Shown piece by piece: positions 39,069 through 49,139 of a DNA stretch of 64,000 bases. Numbering within the stretch: position 1 is the first letter of the stretch; each line of letters opens with the position of its first letter. A program made the position numbers and the translations under genes. The notes beneath the pieces were generated by a model. It did not search any database and had not been told where the DNA came from. It saw nothing but the letters and a program-made list of their open reading frames with translations. The DNA is from Gonatopus flavifemur. Lineage: Eukaryota; Arthropoda; Insecta; Hymenoptera; Dryinidae. The stretch lies in the NCBI GenBank assembly GCA_018340375.1, contig JAFFJZ010000006.1, positions 26,046,001 to 26,110,000 of the forward strand, written 5' to 3'.

Positions 39069-40673
39069 CCCAGATAGAAAACCGTGCTATGCATTTTCAT
39101 AACATAACGTGCTTAGAATAGCGTGTCGTCAACTTGGTATTGTAATCATAACTCAGCTTGTTAGAGGTGCACGTGATGTTGAAATCGTGCATTCACGATT
39201 CGCTCCGCATACCATGTTCGCATAAGCATAGTGAAATGCGAAAACACCTTGGTACCATCATATAGCAGAATTCATGTGTGAAACAGTTTTGTAGAATTAT
39301 TCCTCCATTATCGACGCATTTTTGTACCACGTAATGCTACTTTCATGGTGCCAACAATATGGTTTATTTTTCTGAGAACAATTTTCTCACTGGTTGAACA
39401 TGGTGCCATAATCGTTCAATAATTCCCATACGGCACACGAGTTCCCGTTATGCTAATCAATATGTATTCATTATAAATATCTTGAATTCAAAATGAACTA
39501 TTCATGAACAACTTGATGTTCAGAAAGGACTCATATAGAGATTTCATAATGAATTGTCCGGGCATTCATGACGTTTTCATTTTGAATTCAAAATATTCAT
39601 AATGAATTCATATTGATTAGCATAACGGGAACTATTCAAGAGGTCTTTAGGAAGTCTTTATAAATTCAAATTGATCATTTGTGCTGGTTGGGTTGTGTCA
39701 CGTTATGTGAAGCGACACGCAAGAATTATGTTACCACGTTTTGCTGTGGCAAAAACCTAAAACTTGATGAAGCGTTTCGAATCAGTATCACATTGTTTAG
39801 TGAACAATTTCAAGAATACATCATAGAACGTCATAATACATCGATTTTGGTAAAGAACATTGACTCCAATCTATACCGTTGGAAATTATTTATTAGAAAG
39901 ATCAGTGCCAAGAGCCTGGGAATTCCAGGTTTGGTGTTGGTTTCTAAAATTACTGTTGAAAACAAAATAGCCTCGTTTGAGAAATCTTATCTCCACATTC
40001 TTTTTTCAAAATTTATATTCAAAAATCTCAGGACCACCAACTCACCAGAATCTCACCAAATCTCATTTAAATTGGGCAAAGGTCTCATTATTCGTCAATG
40101 AGATTTGGTCAGTTTTATAAATTTTTCCAACGATAATCCTCAATGAATCTTGGAGAATAAGGTATCAATTATTGCAGGGCATATTTTAAGGGGCAGTTGT
40201 AACCAAAAAATTCGTTCTACAAGAAAACGGTTAGTTCTAAAACGTGAAAAGGATCCATGTAAACTGTAAAATGATGATTTTACTGATCGTTTTTACCTTT
40301 TGGAACCAATCGTTTCCTTGTAAAACTAAATTGTTAGTTACAACTGTCGTCCTCTTGGATTATGCCCTGAATTATTGAATCTATGCAACCATGAATTCTT
40401 TCGGATTTCAACGCCATGGTATGCGTTGATGATGAATCGATTATCGCGGAACGAAAAGTTTTCACATATAATGCATCCATAATACATGAATTATGGCACC
40501 ATGATTCGCTCTTGTTTCAGATGCCACATCGCGCATCGATAATTCATCAATTGTTGTGAAACATGATATTCGCATAGATTGTCACCAATAACGATGTTTA
40601 ATACGGAAACACCTTTCTTTTTCATACCATGGCTCCATTATGGTACCATTATCAACACATTTTTCTATCTGGG
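39069..40673. mobile_element. 1.6-kb element with CCCAGATAGAAAA terminal repeats
   Basis: The left end CCCAGATAGAAAACCGTG and the right end, reverse complemented, CCCAGATAGAAAAATGTG agree over about 18 bp. The flanking dinucleotides are CG (left) and TG (right), which could be a 2-bp duplication altered by CpG decay. The interior has recurring words such as ATTCAT, CATAATG and ACCATGG, a nested foldback at 39441-39632 and one 141-codon frame (39679-40101) of unknown nature. No recognisable transposase. Confidence 0.55.
39441..39632. mobile_element. 192-bp nested foldback element
   Basis: The left arm starts GTTCCCGTTATGCTAATCAA; the right arm, reverse complemented, starts identically (GTTCCCGTTATGCTAATCAA) and continues TATGAATTCATTATGAATAT. 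The arms are about 55 bp with a few mismatches. The element is rich in TTGAATTCAA and ATTCATAATGAAT palindromes. It lies inside the 39069-40673 element. No clear target duplication. Confidence 0.7.
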
Positions 40674-43600
40674 TGCATGCACTATTCGATTAACTTTCCT
40701 TTTGATCAATCATTTTCGATTAAAATGCCTTCATGAGGATTTTGATCCCACTTTTGTTCGAATTTTCCGAACCTCTTCCAGCAAGGAAATTAAAATTCAA
40801 TCATAAAAACATGATTAAAAGTGTCATTGTCCCGAAGTCGTGTCTGAAGGGATCAGGAGGTCACAACCGCGATACATCATTTTTATTTGGAAAAGAAGGA
40901 AGGACGTACATCATCTCCGATATTTTCCTCCTCGCTATATACCATCGAATGTAATATCTTTTCATTTTCTTCCAAAAATAAGGATTTCTGCTTGAATAAT
41001 ATCCATCAATCTCCATTCCGACGTATACCTTTGACCCTATGAATTGAATAATTGTCATTCGATAATCGATGGATGAAATTCGATTCGCCCATTGCACAAA
41101 CAAATGTTTCAGAACATAGGTTCCGACGATACTTTCCGTACCTCCTCGTTGGAAAGGTAAATCAATTTTACACAATTCTTTTGGAATGCGAAATCATACT
41201 CCTTCGATTATAAATGACGGTATTGCTGGGGATATTAGAACGGAAACCACCCTCCGATTCGAACAGTCGTTTACATATTTCACATCAAAGACAATGAATT
41301 TTTATTCCCAATATTCATCACAGAATTATTCCCGCAGACATTTGCGAGTTATATAAATTCTGAAAAATCGCTTTTATGGAAATTTAATATCCTCTCTGGA
41401 TTCGATTTACCGATACCCCTTTATTGTTGTAATTCTTTTTATTTTCAAAACGCAATAGTTCTCCATGACTATCCCATCGATGATAGTTTGCTTCTCCTTT
41501 AGAGAATCTTGAAATTTAGCGTTGCGTGAGAATATAAATCTGACAGTTGGTAGAAATCTATGAACAAAAGTAGAGCCACTTACATGGGCGTAAAGTGGAA
41601 TTTATGGAAGATATGAAAACGTATACCACCTATGCATCATAAATTATTCCAGTCATGGACAGCGCTATACGCTGAGGGAATTTTTAAAAACTAGAGTCAC
41701 CACTTCATGGATCTGATACAAAATTTTTTTTTATTCATCTCAAAGAAACAGTTTTTCAAAATTCATCCCTTGATTTAGAATATTTTGATCAGTAATTAAT
41801 AGATTGATATAGTCCTCCAATGAGGTTTGAAATTCGATTCGAAAATCAAGAAGGATGTTGGAGGGAATGTTGAGTTCCAACGAATCTCGTTACAGAATTG
41901 GAAATGGGAACGCGATCTATATACATAGAAGCGGAAGGAGAATAGTTCCCTCGAACCTCCAGACGATGGGCTCGAAGGTACTAACGATATTGTTCGTTGC
42001 TTCCATCGAGAGACCGAGACCGGCTCTTCGTTTCCTACCCATCTCTTTCCCTTTCCTCTCTCTCCCCGATTCTCAAGAGGGAGAACAACAATTTATTTTA
42101 TCGGAGCACACCGGTAGGATTCCCCAAGGCCCGCTCGCAAATCACAGAGCACAATTCTGTCTCTCTATATCACTCTTATTCTCTCTTCTCCCCATCCCCT
42201 ACTACTCCTATCTCTTGTTATTGAGTCGTCTTTTAGGTTTTTTTAAATCGTAATAAATCGACATGATACGAAAATAGCACTTCTGCTATTCAACAATCAA
42301 TTAGGATATCGCATTATATTGCTCTCGAGAGCACAATTTTATAAACGTACCTATATGACTGTATGTATAGTTTTTCAAAAGGCTTTATAACCGATCAAAA
42401 TACATTTTCGCGGTTAATTTATTTGAAAATTCCCACAAGAACTCTCTTAGCTTCTTATCTTTCCAATATCACGCACGCTCTACAAGACGGTCTATGAATA
42501 TATTCATAGCATATTGAATGTTTCACACACAAATATGGTATCCTGATAAGGGAGATCATTTTCCGCGTTGGATAGTTTTCCCATTACTCGTAACAACTAC
42601 CTTTCGGTATCGATGACAAATTATTATTCTTTATTTTTGTCAAATTTAGAGAATACTTTTACGGAAAAACCACTACCGATTCGAGTGTTTCCTTTCACGT
42701 ATTCTCTCTTGCGCTTCTCATTTTTCCTGATTATAATATTCTCAAACGAGAAGATACAAAAGATTCCATCCTTACTTTTTTATGCACACGTATTTTCTAT
42801 CTTGCTTATTTTTATTCTCTCAAATATTCCATGTTTTATTCATGTTTGTAAACGTTGAGACGCTTGAAAATTCAGTTGAGATATATTTGAGGAATGAGGT
42901 GGTAGGTATCCGTTCGATTGAGACTCTTTATTTTCCTTTTTATTGACCGCAAATCTGGCAGAATCTACCATTGCTATTATTGCGAACGTGGGTTGGATAA
43001 TGACGATAGCGGTCGGTGAATAATCGATGGTTACGTTCCCGAAATTACCAGAAGATGAGGAAAAAGACACGATAAATGTGCGCCGCAATAATTTGTACTT
43101 CGCAAGAAATGCCCCAGAGCCAAATCCAGGAACGAAAGAGGGTTGTTGGTCGTGGTGGGTTGAGATTATAATAATTCGCATCACTGCGTTCAATTTCAAT
43201 CTACTTTAGAAGTAGCCGAGATATGACTATCGCAGATATATATCCCGAGATATATATCCCAAAATCGTCCGCTTCGTTAATCAATCCTCCGAAAAGTGTG
43301 TACGTAGGTATTTGAATTTCTGCCCCCACTTTTCTAGTTGCGTTTTGCAGTTGGTCCCAGACGTGAGGAAATACAATTTCATTCGACTATGATTATAGAT
43401 CCCGTATAGACTATGATAATTAATCCCGATCCATTCTCTGCATTTTGATGCATCCGTGGAAAGTAATTCAATATGTAACGTAATTATTTGACAAGTGGAG
43501 TTTGTAGAGTTTGATCATTGGCACTCGAATCTGTCCCTCTTTATCTTTATCGGTACATCAACGCCAGTATTATCTACGCATTCCCCCTAAATATACGCGC

Positions 43601-45535
43601 GCATCAAACGCAGAGTACGCGAGGATGCATGTGTAGGGGAATATATATGTGCATGCGATGTTTATCTCTGTCATCGCTTATACGTTCGGTATACATTGGT
43701 GCACGTGCACTAGCACAAGCGGTCAGACGTTGTTATGCAAGGAGCGTGTTTAACTTTAGCGAGCCGTGTAACCATATTGCTCAAATACATGTGCAGACAT
43801 GCACCCTACCTCAACCCTATCCTGGTGCACTCGAGGAAGCGATATATGGCGTAGAATATATCCCGGATAATGGACAGTGGTGAATGTGTGCACACTCCAT
43901 ACAACACGTGTACGTACCTATATATTTATAGACGAGCGAAGGTGGTAGCGCGGAACGGTATAGCTTCAGTCACGTTCGTCCCGTTTAAAAATTTCACGGC
44001 CAATTTTGGGGGAATGATTCAATTCGAATATCGAACATGACTCGTTCAATTGAAAATCCTTCATGCTCATTCAAATTTGATCGCAGGTTCATGTAACTGT
44101 TGGGCTCTAGATTGTCATCAATTGCGCATTGTATACGTTATTGGAAAATACAGAGAAGTTCAAGTAGAAAAGAATTGGATTTGCGTTGTCGAATTACATT
44201 TAAGTGGTTTGTTCGTCGATAAAGACTGACCGTGTTACGCATATTAGTCCTTGTAAATTTGGACTAAAACAATTTTGTATTCCGTTTTGTGTATTCAACC
44301 ACAAACTATATACTACTACGCGAATGAAGGTTCAAAATATCCTTGTGACCCAAAACAGAGTTTAGAGATGATAATGGGATTCCTTCCATACGGTACATTC
44401 GGAACATTCATTGAACTTTATTTTTACTTCCACGAGGGGTAATAATTTTACAAAATGTTCATTACATTAACCAAATTGACGTCTAAAACAAATTTGTTCT
44501 AGACGTCAAACGCGTTGATTTTACCCGTTGACTGTACTTTGTATGTTAAACATTACACATCTGTCCGTACTATCTCGTTCAGTTAAACATCAGCAGCACC
44601 CATGCGATTCAGGTTTAAGCACGTTTTGTTTATCACGGAGAAAAGGGTTTCGTCGTTACGAAGAAAGCTTTGGAATAAAATATGAATATTATGACACGGA
44701 GGTTGCGCGTCACATAAATTGCAGTCTTCCAACAGTGAAAGGAAACATTGGTAATGTTATAGGACGTGCGTATACGTAATGGTACCGTTGTCGGAAAAGA
44801 ATAACGTTCTGTCGACATTCGGGGAAATTCTCACGGGCATTGCGATATTTCACACAATTTTTGTTGTTTTCCTTGTTTTTTTTTTGTTTTCATTTCTTGT
44901 CTCCTGACTATATAGTACATAACCTCGGCTTGGTTTCCTGTACCATGCCAACAATATTTTTCAACAATGAGCAACGTAAACTTTCGTCCCGCCGGTACGA
45001 AATCAACGTGTGAGGGTGCATGTACGTGAATTTGTTTTCACCTTGTATGATACGGTACATTTCTACGAGTTAAGCTGAGGTAGATTGGGATGGGAAGTTA
45101 AAACACTTCGAAAGCGATATCGTTCCGATTTCGGATCGCTCATTATTCCACTGATACTTCACTCCCGCTTCTTCTCCTTTTCGAGTAATTTATGTGGTGA
45201 TTATTCGCGACGTGTTACAACACTTCCCATTCGGTTTCATTCATTTTTAATGGGAATCGGAGGAGCTCTTATCGATCTTATTCCTAAAACCTATATCCGT
45301 TTCTATGATGATTCACTGATTTGGATTTTGCTCCTCGCGTAGCAACAAATTATCTAACAAATCTCCTGCTGGAATTAATGACAGTTGTTCGTAGTAACAC
45401 ATCCCACACAGCACATCCACCGATGTCCACGTTGCATCTTCGTGGAGGCGAGGTGGAAGAAAGGGAAACGTGGATACAAGGTGGAAAGAACGGAAAAGCG
45501 ACGTGGAGGGGACGGAGAAATGTCCGCGTGCTGTA
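40674..45535. other. Intergenic, no gene recognised
   Basis: About 4.9 kb of mostly unique DNA with moderate AT content. Notable small features: a near-perfect 34-bp palindrome at 44476-44509, duplicated ATATATATCCC words at about 43234-43261, and CT-rich stretches near 42040-42080. Open frames at 41855-42253 and 43518-43883 have no domain I recognise and no convincing splice context. Confidence 0.5.
44476..44509. repeat. 34-bp palindrome with TGACGTC ends
   Basis: Two 17-bp arms with no loop: TTGACGTCTAAAACAAA and TTTGTTCTAGACGTCAA. Only one pair mismatches. Each arm holds a TGACGTC (CRE half-like) word. It could be a small hairpin or dyad site. Confidence 0.7.
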
Positions 45536-45658
45536 CGGGATGGGCTGAAAAGTCCCGGGCCCAACAAAGAAAACACGGTTTTTTTTCTTAAAAAATTAGT
45601 TTCATTCATCAACGTAATTTACATCAAGAACAACGCAATTATTCCAGCGCCGCTCTAA

Positions 45659-46040
45659 CCCGGATAGCATCGGGAGGTTTTCTAAACATTCACAAAACGT
45701 ACTTGCTCACGCAGAGAACGTTCAAATGAGAACCCAGGACGTTCTAAGAACGTCGCATGTACGTCCCAGGGACACGTTTTGGGGATGTGTTCAATGAAGG
45801 TGTCAATGACGTTCTGCGATACTACATATATGTTTGTAAAGGTTAGTTTCCATGAAAGTACGTTTGGGAAACGTAACGAGAACGTCCCGTGGTAAATGAA
45901 AAATACGTACTGGGAACGTATTCAGGTGCATCAAAAATGAACGTCCTCTGAACGTACTTAAACCTACTCCCCGGAGACGAAGCGCGCAGAACTAAGGTTA
46001 TGTTTCTAAAACGTCCAGAGGACTTTCAATGCTATCTGGG
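45659..46040. mobile_element. 382-bp CCC...GGG element inserted in mariner (AA duplication)
   Basis: Ends CCCGGATAGCATCG and, reverse complemented, CCCAGATAGCATTG. AA lies on both sides (45657-45658 and 46041-46042). On the mariner coding strand, removing it and one TT rejoins the C-terminal frame (GIEM then LERRWNNC and a stop). The interior is crowded with GAACGT/ACGTTC words, giving many short hairpins. No coding capacity. Confidence 0.85.
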
Positions 46041-46049
46041 AACATTTCA

Positions 46050-47182
46050 ATACCACTTTTGTAGAACGATTTATCTTTTGCCTCAGTTTTAGCGATAACC
46101 TCCTCATTCGAGCGAAATTTCTTACCAGCGAGCATTTTTTTTAGGTCTGCGAACAGCCGCTGTAGTAGTAGGAGTCGCTGAGAGCCAAACCTGGCGAATA
46201 CGATGGATGTGGAAACAATTCAAAGTTCAATTCATGTAGTTTTGCCATTGGTTTGATTGACTTGTGACATGGTGCGTTGTCCTGATGAAATAAAATTGTT
46301 TTCTTTGCAATTTCGGCCTTCAAACGCTCCAATGATGCGATATAATATTCCCCGTTGATGGTATTTTCCTTCTCAAGATAGTCGATGAATATTACACCGA
46401 GGCCATAACCTTTCCAGCCGATTGTTGTGCTTTCGGGCGCTTTGGACGAGGTTCACCAGGGGCTGTTCACTCGGATGACGATCGTTTTAATTCCGGAGTG
46501 AAGTGATGGATCCATGTTTTGCAGGAAATCCAGCTTGTTACGTTTAAACATGGCCAAACACTGCTCGGAAGCATCAACGCGTTCTTGTTTTTGGCCAACC
46601 CAGCCAACAAAATTATGGCAGCGCTTCTGGCAGTGGTGCTACCATTCACTTATACAGTTAAAAATCTTCTGTACATATATGGTTTCATTTATGCATGGAA
46701 ATAGCAGCGACTTGGTAGTATTTTCACTAGGAGCACTACTTGGTAGCGCTTCCTGATAATACTGGTAGCGCTGAGGTAGTGCTACGTTATAAATTGAATC
46801 ATATATATGCTATGGTAGCATGCAGTCTCACGGTAATGGAAAAGCTACTACGTTGCTACCACTAGCACTGCTAGTAGTGGAAACGTGAATTTGGAAGCAC
46901 TTTGCTGGCTGGGAACGGTGAGCACACGAGTGAGGCATCCACTTTGAACAGAGCTTTCTCATAATCAAATACTCATGCAATATAAAGTCAACACGTTCTT
47001 CTGACGATTCATTTTTACGATGTCAGCTAACTCACGCAACTTCACTTTTCGATCATTCAAAACGATTTGTGGATTTTTTTATGTTTTCTGGTGTTACCGT
47101 CTCATTTGGACGCCCACTGCAGCGTTCTGCATCATCGGTGTCTCTACGCCCACGTTTGAAGTCAGCAAACCAACGTTTCATT
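46050..47182 (-). pseudogene. Mariner transposase pseudogene (C-terminal and middle parts)
   Basis: Remnant of the DD34D transposase, read on the minus strand. The helix-turn-helix/linker part lies at about 46916-47180 and the catalytic part at about 46050-46596. The catalytic part includes IFIDYLEKENTINGEYYIAS (with the second-Asp strand) and LFHQDNAPCHKSIKPMAKLH. There is an in-frame TGA after VNSPW and frameshifts near SDSYYY and before HKIVLNDRKVKLREL. The N-terminal 50 or so codons lie across the insertion at 48880-48974. Not functional. Confidence 0.92.
46599..46913. mobile_element. 315-bp CCC...GGG element inserted in mariner (AA duplication)
   Basis: Ends CCCAGCCAACAAAATT and, reverse complemented, CCCAGCCAGCAAAGTG. 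AA flanks both sides (46597-46598 and 46914-46915). Removing it with one duplicate restores VLTVGQKQERVD across the junction in the transposase frame. The interior repeats GGTAGC/GCTACC and AGTGCTA words. No gene. Confidence 0.88.
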
Positions 47183-47338
47183 CCCAAGTAACACCAACGT
47201 GCGTCAAATATTCCCCGAGCGTTCTTATAGAATATTTAAATGTCCTGCAAACACTCTCGGAATGTTTGACGCACGTTTTCCAAACAGACACGAAGATGTC
47301 TTTTAGAATTCTAAAAGATATCTTTCAAAAGTACAACG

Positions 47339-47619
47339 CAGTAAACAGTAAAACTTAAAGTGATCCCGAATATCAGCTTAAAAATGCAGCCAAAAGTAGC
47401 ACCTATTCCAACTGAAAGTAAGCAATGAAAAAGACTGAATTTCAGTTAATTCCATCTTACTTTGGAATTAAGATAGAATTCCATCTTAAATTCCAAAGTA
47501 AGATGGAATTGACTCAAATTCAGTCTTTTCCATTGCTTACTTTCAGTTGGAATAGGCGCTACTTTTGGCTGCATTTTTAAGCTGATATTCGGGATCACTT
47601 GAAGTTTTACTTTTTACTG
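47339..47619. repeat. 281-bp near-perfect palindrome
   Basis: Two arms of about 140 bp meet near 47479 with almost no loop. Examples of matching blocks: AGTGATCCCGAATATCAGCT, AAAAATGCAGCCAAAAGTAG and ACTGAAAGTAAGCAATG. Mismatches are few (for instance CACC/CGCC and AATGAAAA/AATGGAAA), so identity is about 95 percent. AAAAGATATCTTTCA also lies symmetrically outside (47313-47327 and 47643-47657). No ORF. Confidence 0.92.
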
Positions 47620-47898
47620 TGAAGAAGTCTTGAAGAATTTTCTGAAAGATATCTTTTCGTATTCGAGAAGATGTCTTATGCAACTTGAATAGATTTCTAA
47701 AAGATGTCTCGGAGGCTTCTCTAAGATATCTCCAAGCAGAAATTAAGAAATCTACAAAAGTTCTTCAAGATTTCTCAAAGATGTCTTGCAAAATTCATAA
47801 AAATGTCTTAGAAGAAGCTTGAATTTATTCACGAAAAAAATTTCTTCTTTCCCCTTCCCCTCTCCCCATATTTGTCTTTGTCGCTCTCGCACTCCTAT

Positions 47899-48007
47899 CC
47901 CTAAAATAGCACCAAGGTCCCTGGACGTTTTGAAAACGTTCTGAGAATGTTTTAAAAACGTCCCAACGTTCTTGGAACGTTTTAAAAACCTCCCAGTGCT
48001 GTTAGGG
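47899..48007. mobile_element. 109-bp mini CCC...GGG element (AT duplication)
   Basis: Begins CCCTAAAATAGCACC and, reverse complemented from the right, CCCTAACAGCACTG. AT lies on both sides (47897-47898 and 48008-48009). The interior is a string of AACGTT/GAACGTTTT words. It is nested within the 47183-48859 element. Confidence 0.7.
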
Positions 48008-48034
48008 ATGAAGTTTACTTTATCTCAATTTTTG

Positions 48035-48102
48035 AGGTTGCAGGAATCGAACCCGCGCTTCTCACGATGTACTTACGCTTCAGTGACCTGAGCTATATAG
48101 AG
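48035..48102 (-). other. tRNA-like sequence with pol III A and B boxes
   Basis: On the minus strand TAGCTCAGGTCACTGAAGCG resembles an A box and GGTTCGATTCC (48043-48053) is a perfect B box. The T arm can pair (GCGGG/CCTGC around a 7-nt loop). The acceptor and anticodon stems do not form, so it is not a functional tRNA. It is best read as a tRNA pseudogene or SINE head inside a transposon. Confidence 0.55.
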
Positions 48103-49139
48103 ACAGGTTGGTTGTGATACTTATGATTGTCAATATTACACAGTTAGATCGTATTAGTGATGTAAATTCTCAGAGTAGAAGTGATCTTTTGAAAAAACTG
48201 TTATTATATAAACAAATGTCAGATAAGTTGGTCGTGGATACCACATTTCTATCCCAACGTTATTGAAGAATAACTTATTAATGAGTATGAATGAGAATTT
48301 TTTTGAATTTACTTGAAGGCTGTATATAAAAATGAGCGTGAAAAGTTCAGTAATTTGTAAAATATTCGTGTGTTGAAGATTTGTTAATTCCAGCGCGGGT
48401 ATTAAAAGGTTACAAAATCGTAATTTTTGCAGAATTTAAAATCTCTTAGCATGTTTATAGATTTTTTAAGCTTCCGATTTGTGAACGAATCCATCACATG
48501 TGTAATTCGATTATAATAAAAGGCACATTCCAAGTGTCATTCATGTCAATTCATATGAACAGGTATTCATAACCTAAACTTGCTGACAATCTATCCTTCT
48601 AAACATATCTTGTTGAAGTCTTCCAAGAAGATATCTTTCAAACGCTTCTAAAAGATATCTTCAAGATATCTTGCATGGTCGTCTTGGAGATGTCTTGAAT
48701 CAAGACATCTTTTAGAAATCTTTTACAAGATGTCTTCCCAACACTTCTGGAAGATATCTTTAAGATATCTTTAAGAACGTTCTTGCAGATCTCTCAGTTG
48801 ACTATTCTTTTAGATATCTTCAAGAACTGCATGCTATGTGGGAATTTGTGCTACAAGGGTTGTGGTTTCTGATGGAGCGGAGTCCCCATAACACTTTTCA
48901 AGCCATTGCTTCCCTATTCTTGCCCATCAAGAAGCAGTGTAAAATCAAAATACGAAATTGTGTTTGATCCATTGTTTTAAAAATAACAAAAGTAACGTCA
49001 CTCTTAGTAATAGAATATCATGAAATTTTGACAGCTGTCTTTTGGAGGTTAGTAATGACTGAAAAACAGGTGAATGCAGTAGAATTCGCGCCATCTATGT
49101 GTTAGGCCCGGGACTTTTCAGCCTATGTGTTATTGTATA

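Larger units (their letters stand above)
47183..48859. mobile_element. 1.68-kb CCC...GGG element inserted in mariner (TT duplication)
   Basis: Ends CCCAAGTAACACC and, reverse complemented, CCCTTGTAGCACA. TT lies on both sides (47181-47182 and 48860-48861). Removing it joins the mariner frame as SETTMKRWF. It contains a smaller hairpin (about 47199-47280), a 281-bp palindrome (47339-47619), a nested 109-bp element (47899-48007), a tRNA-like box pair (about 48040-48100) and many AAGATGTCTT/AAGATATCTT words. It may be several insertions, but both ends fit one event. No transposase frame seen. Confidence 0.75.
45536..49130 (-). mobile_element. Mariner transposon relic split by three insertions
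   Basis: Terminal repeats GGCTGAAAAGTCCCGGGCC face each other: left TIR from 45536, right TIR ending 49130. TA lies just outside both ends (45534-45535 and 49131-49132). The transposase is on the minus strand. The N-terminus begins near 48974 (MDQTQFRILILHCFLMGKN), passes a stop, and reaches GDSAPSETT. After an insertion it resumes at 47180 with KRWFADFKRGR and SGRPNETVTPENIKK. After a second it resumes at 46596 with QKQERVDASEQCLAMFKRN, later LFHQDNAPCHKS and HPSYSPGLA. It ends past a third insertion. Stops and frameshifts make it inactive. Removing insertions 45659-46040, 46599-46913 and 47183-48859 with one copy of each 2-bp duplication leaves 1,215 bp, close to normal mariner size. Confidence 0.93.

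Noticed and set aside
41855..42253. 132-codon frame as a gene
   Set aside because: It runs through a Ser/Pro/Leu-rich, CT-biased stretch with an equally open shadow frame, which indicates composition and not coding.
43518..43883. 121-codon frame as a gene
   Set aside because: No domain, no splice partners, no homologous pattern; it looks like an open frame in a CpG-richer patch.
43917..43972. Core promoter with TATA (TATATATTTATA) and initiator (TCAGTC)
   Set aside because: The TATA-to-initiator spacing is too long (TATA begins about 50 nt upstream instead of about 30), and no gene follows.
48035..48102. A functional tRNA gene
   Set aside because: The A and B boxes and the T arm are present, but the acceptor and anticodon stems cannot be paired.
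47620..48845. CRISPR-like array from the recurrent AAGATGTCTT words
   Set aside because: The words are 10-bp palindromes with irregular spacing in a eukaryotic genome, inside a transposon; there are no constant-length spacers.
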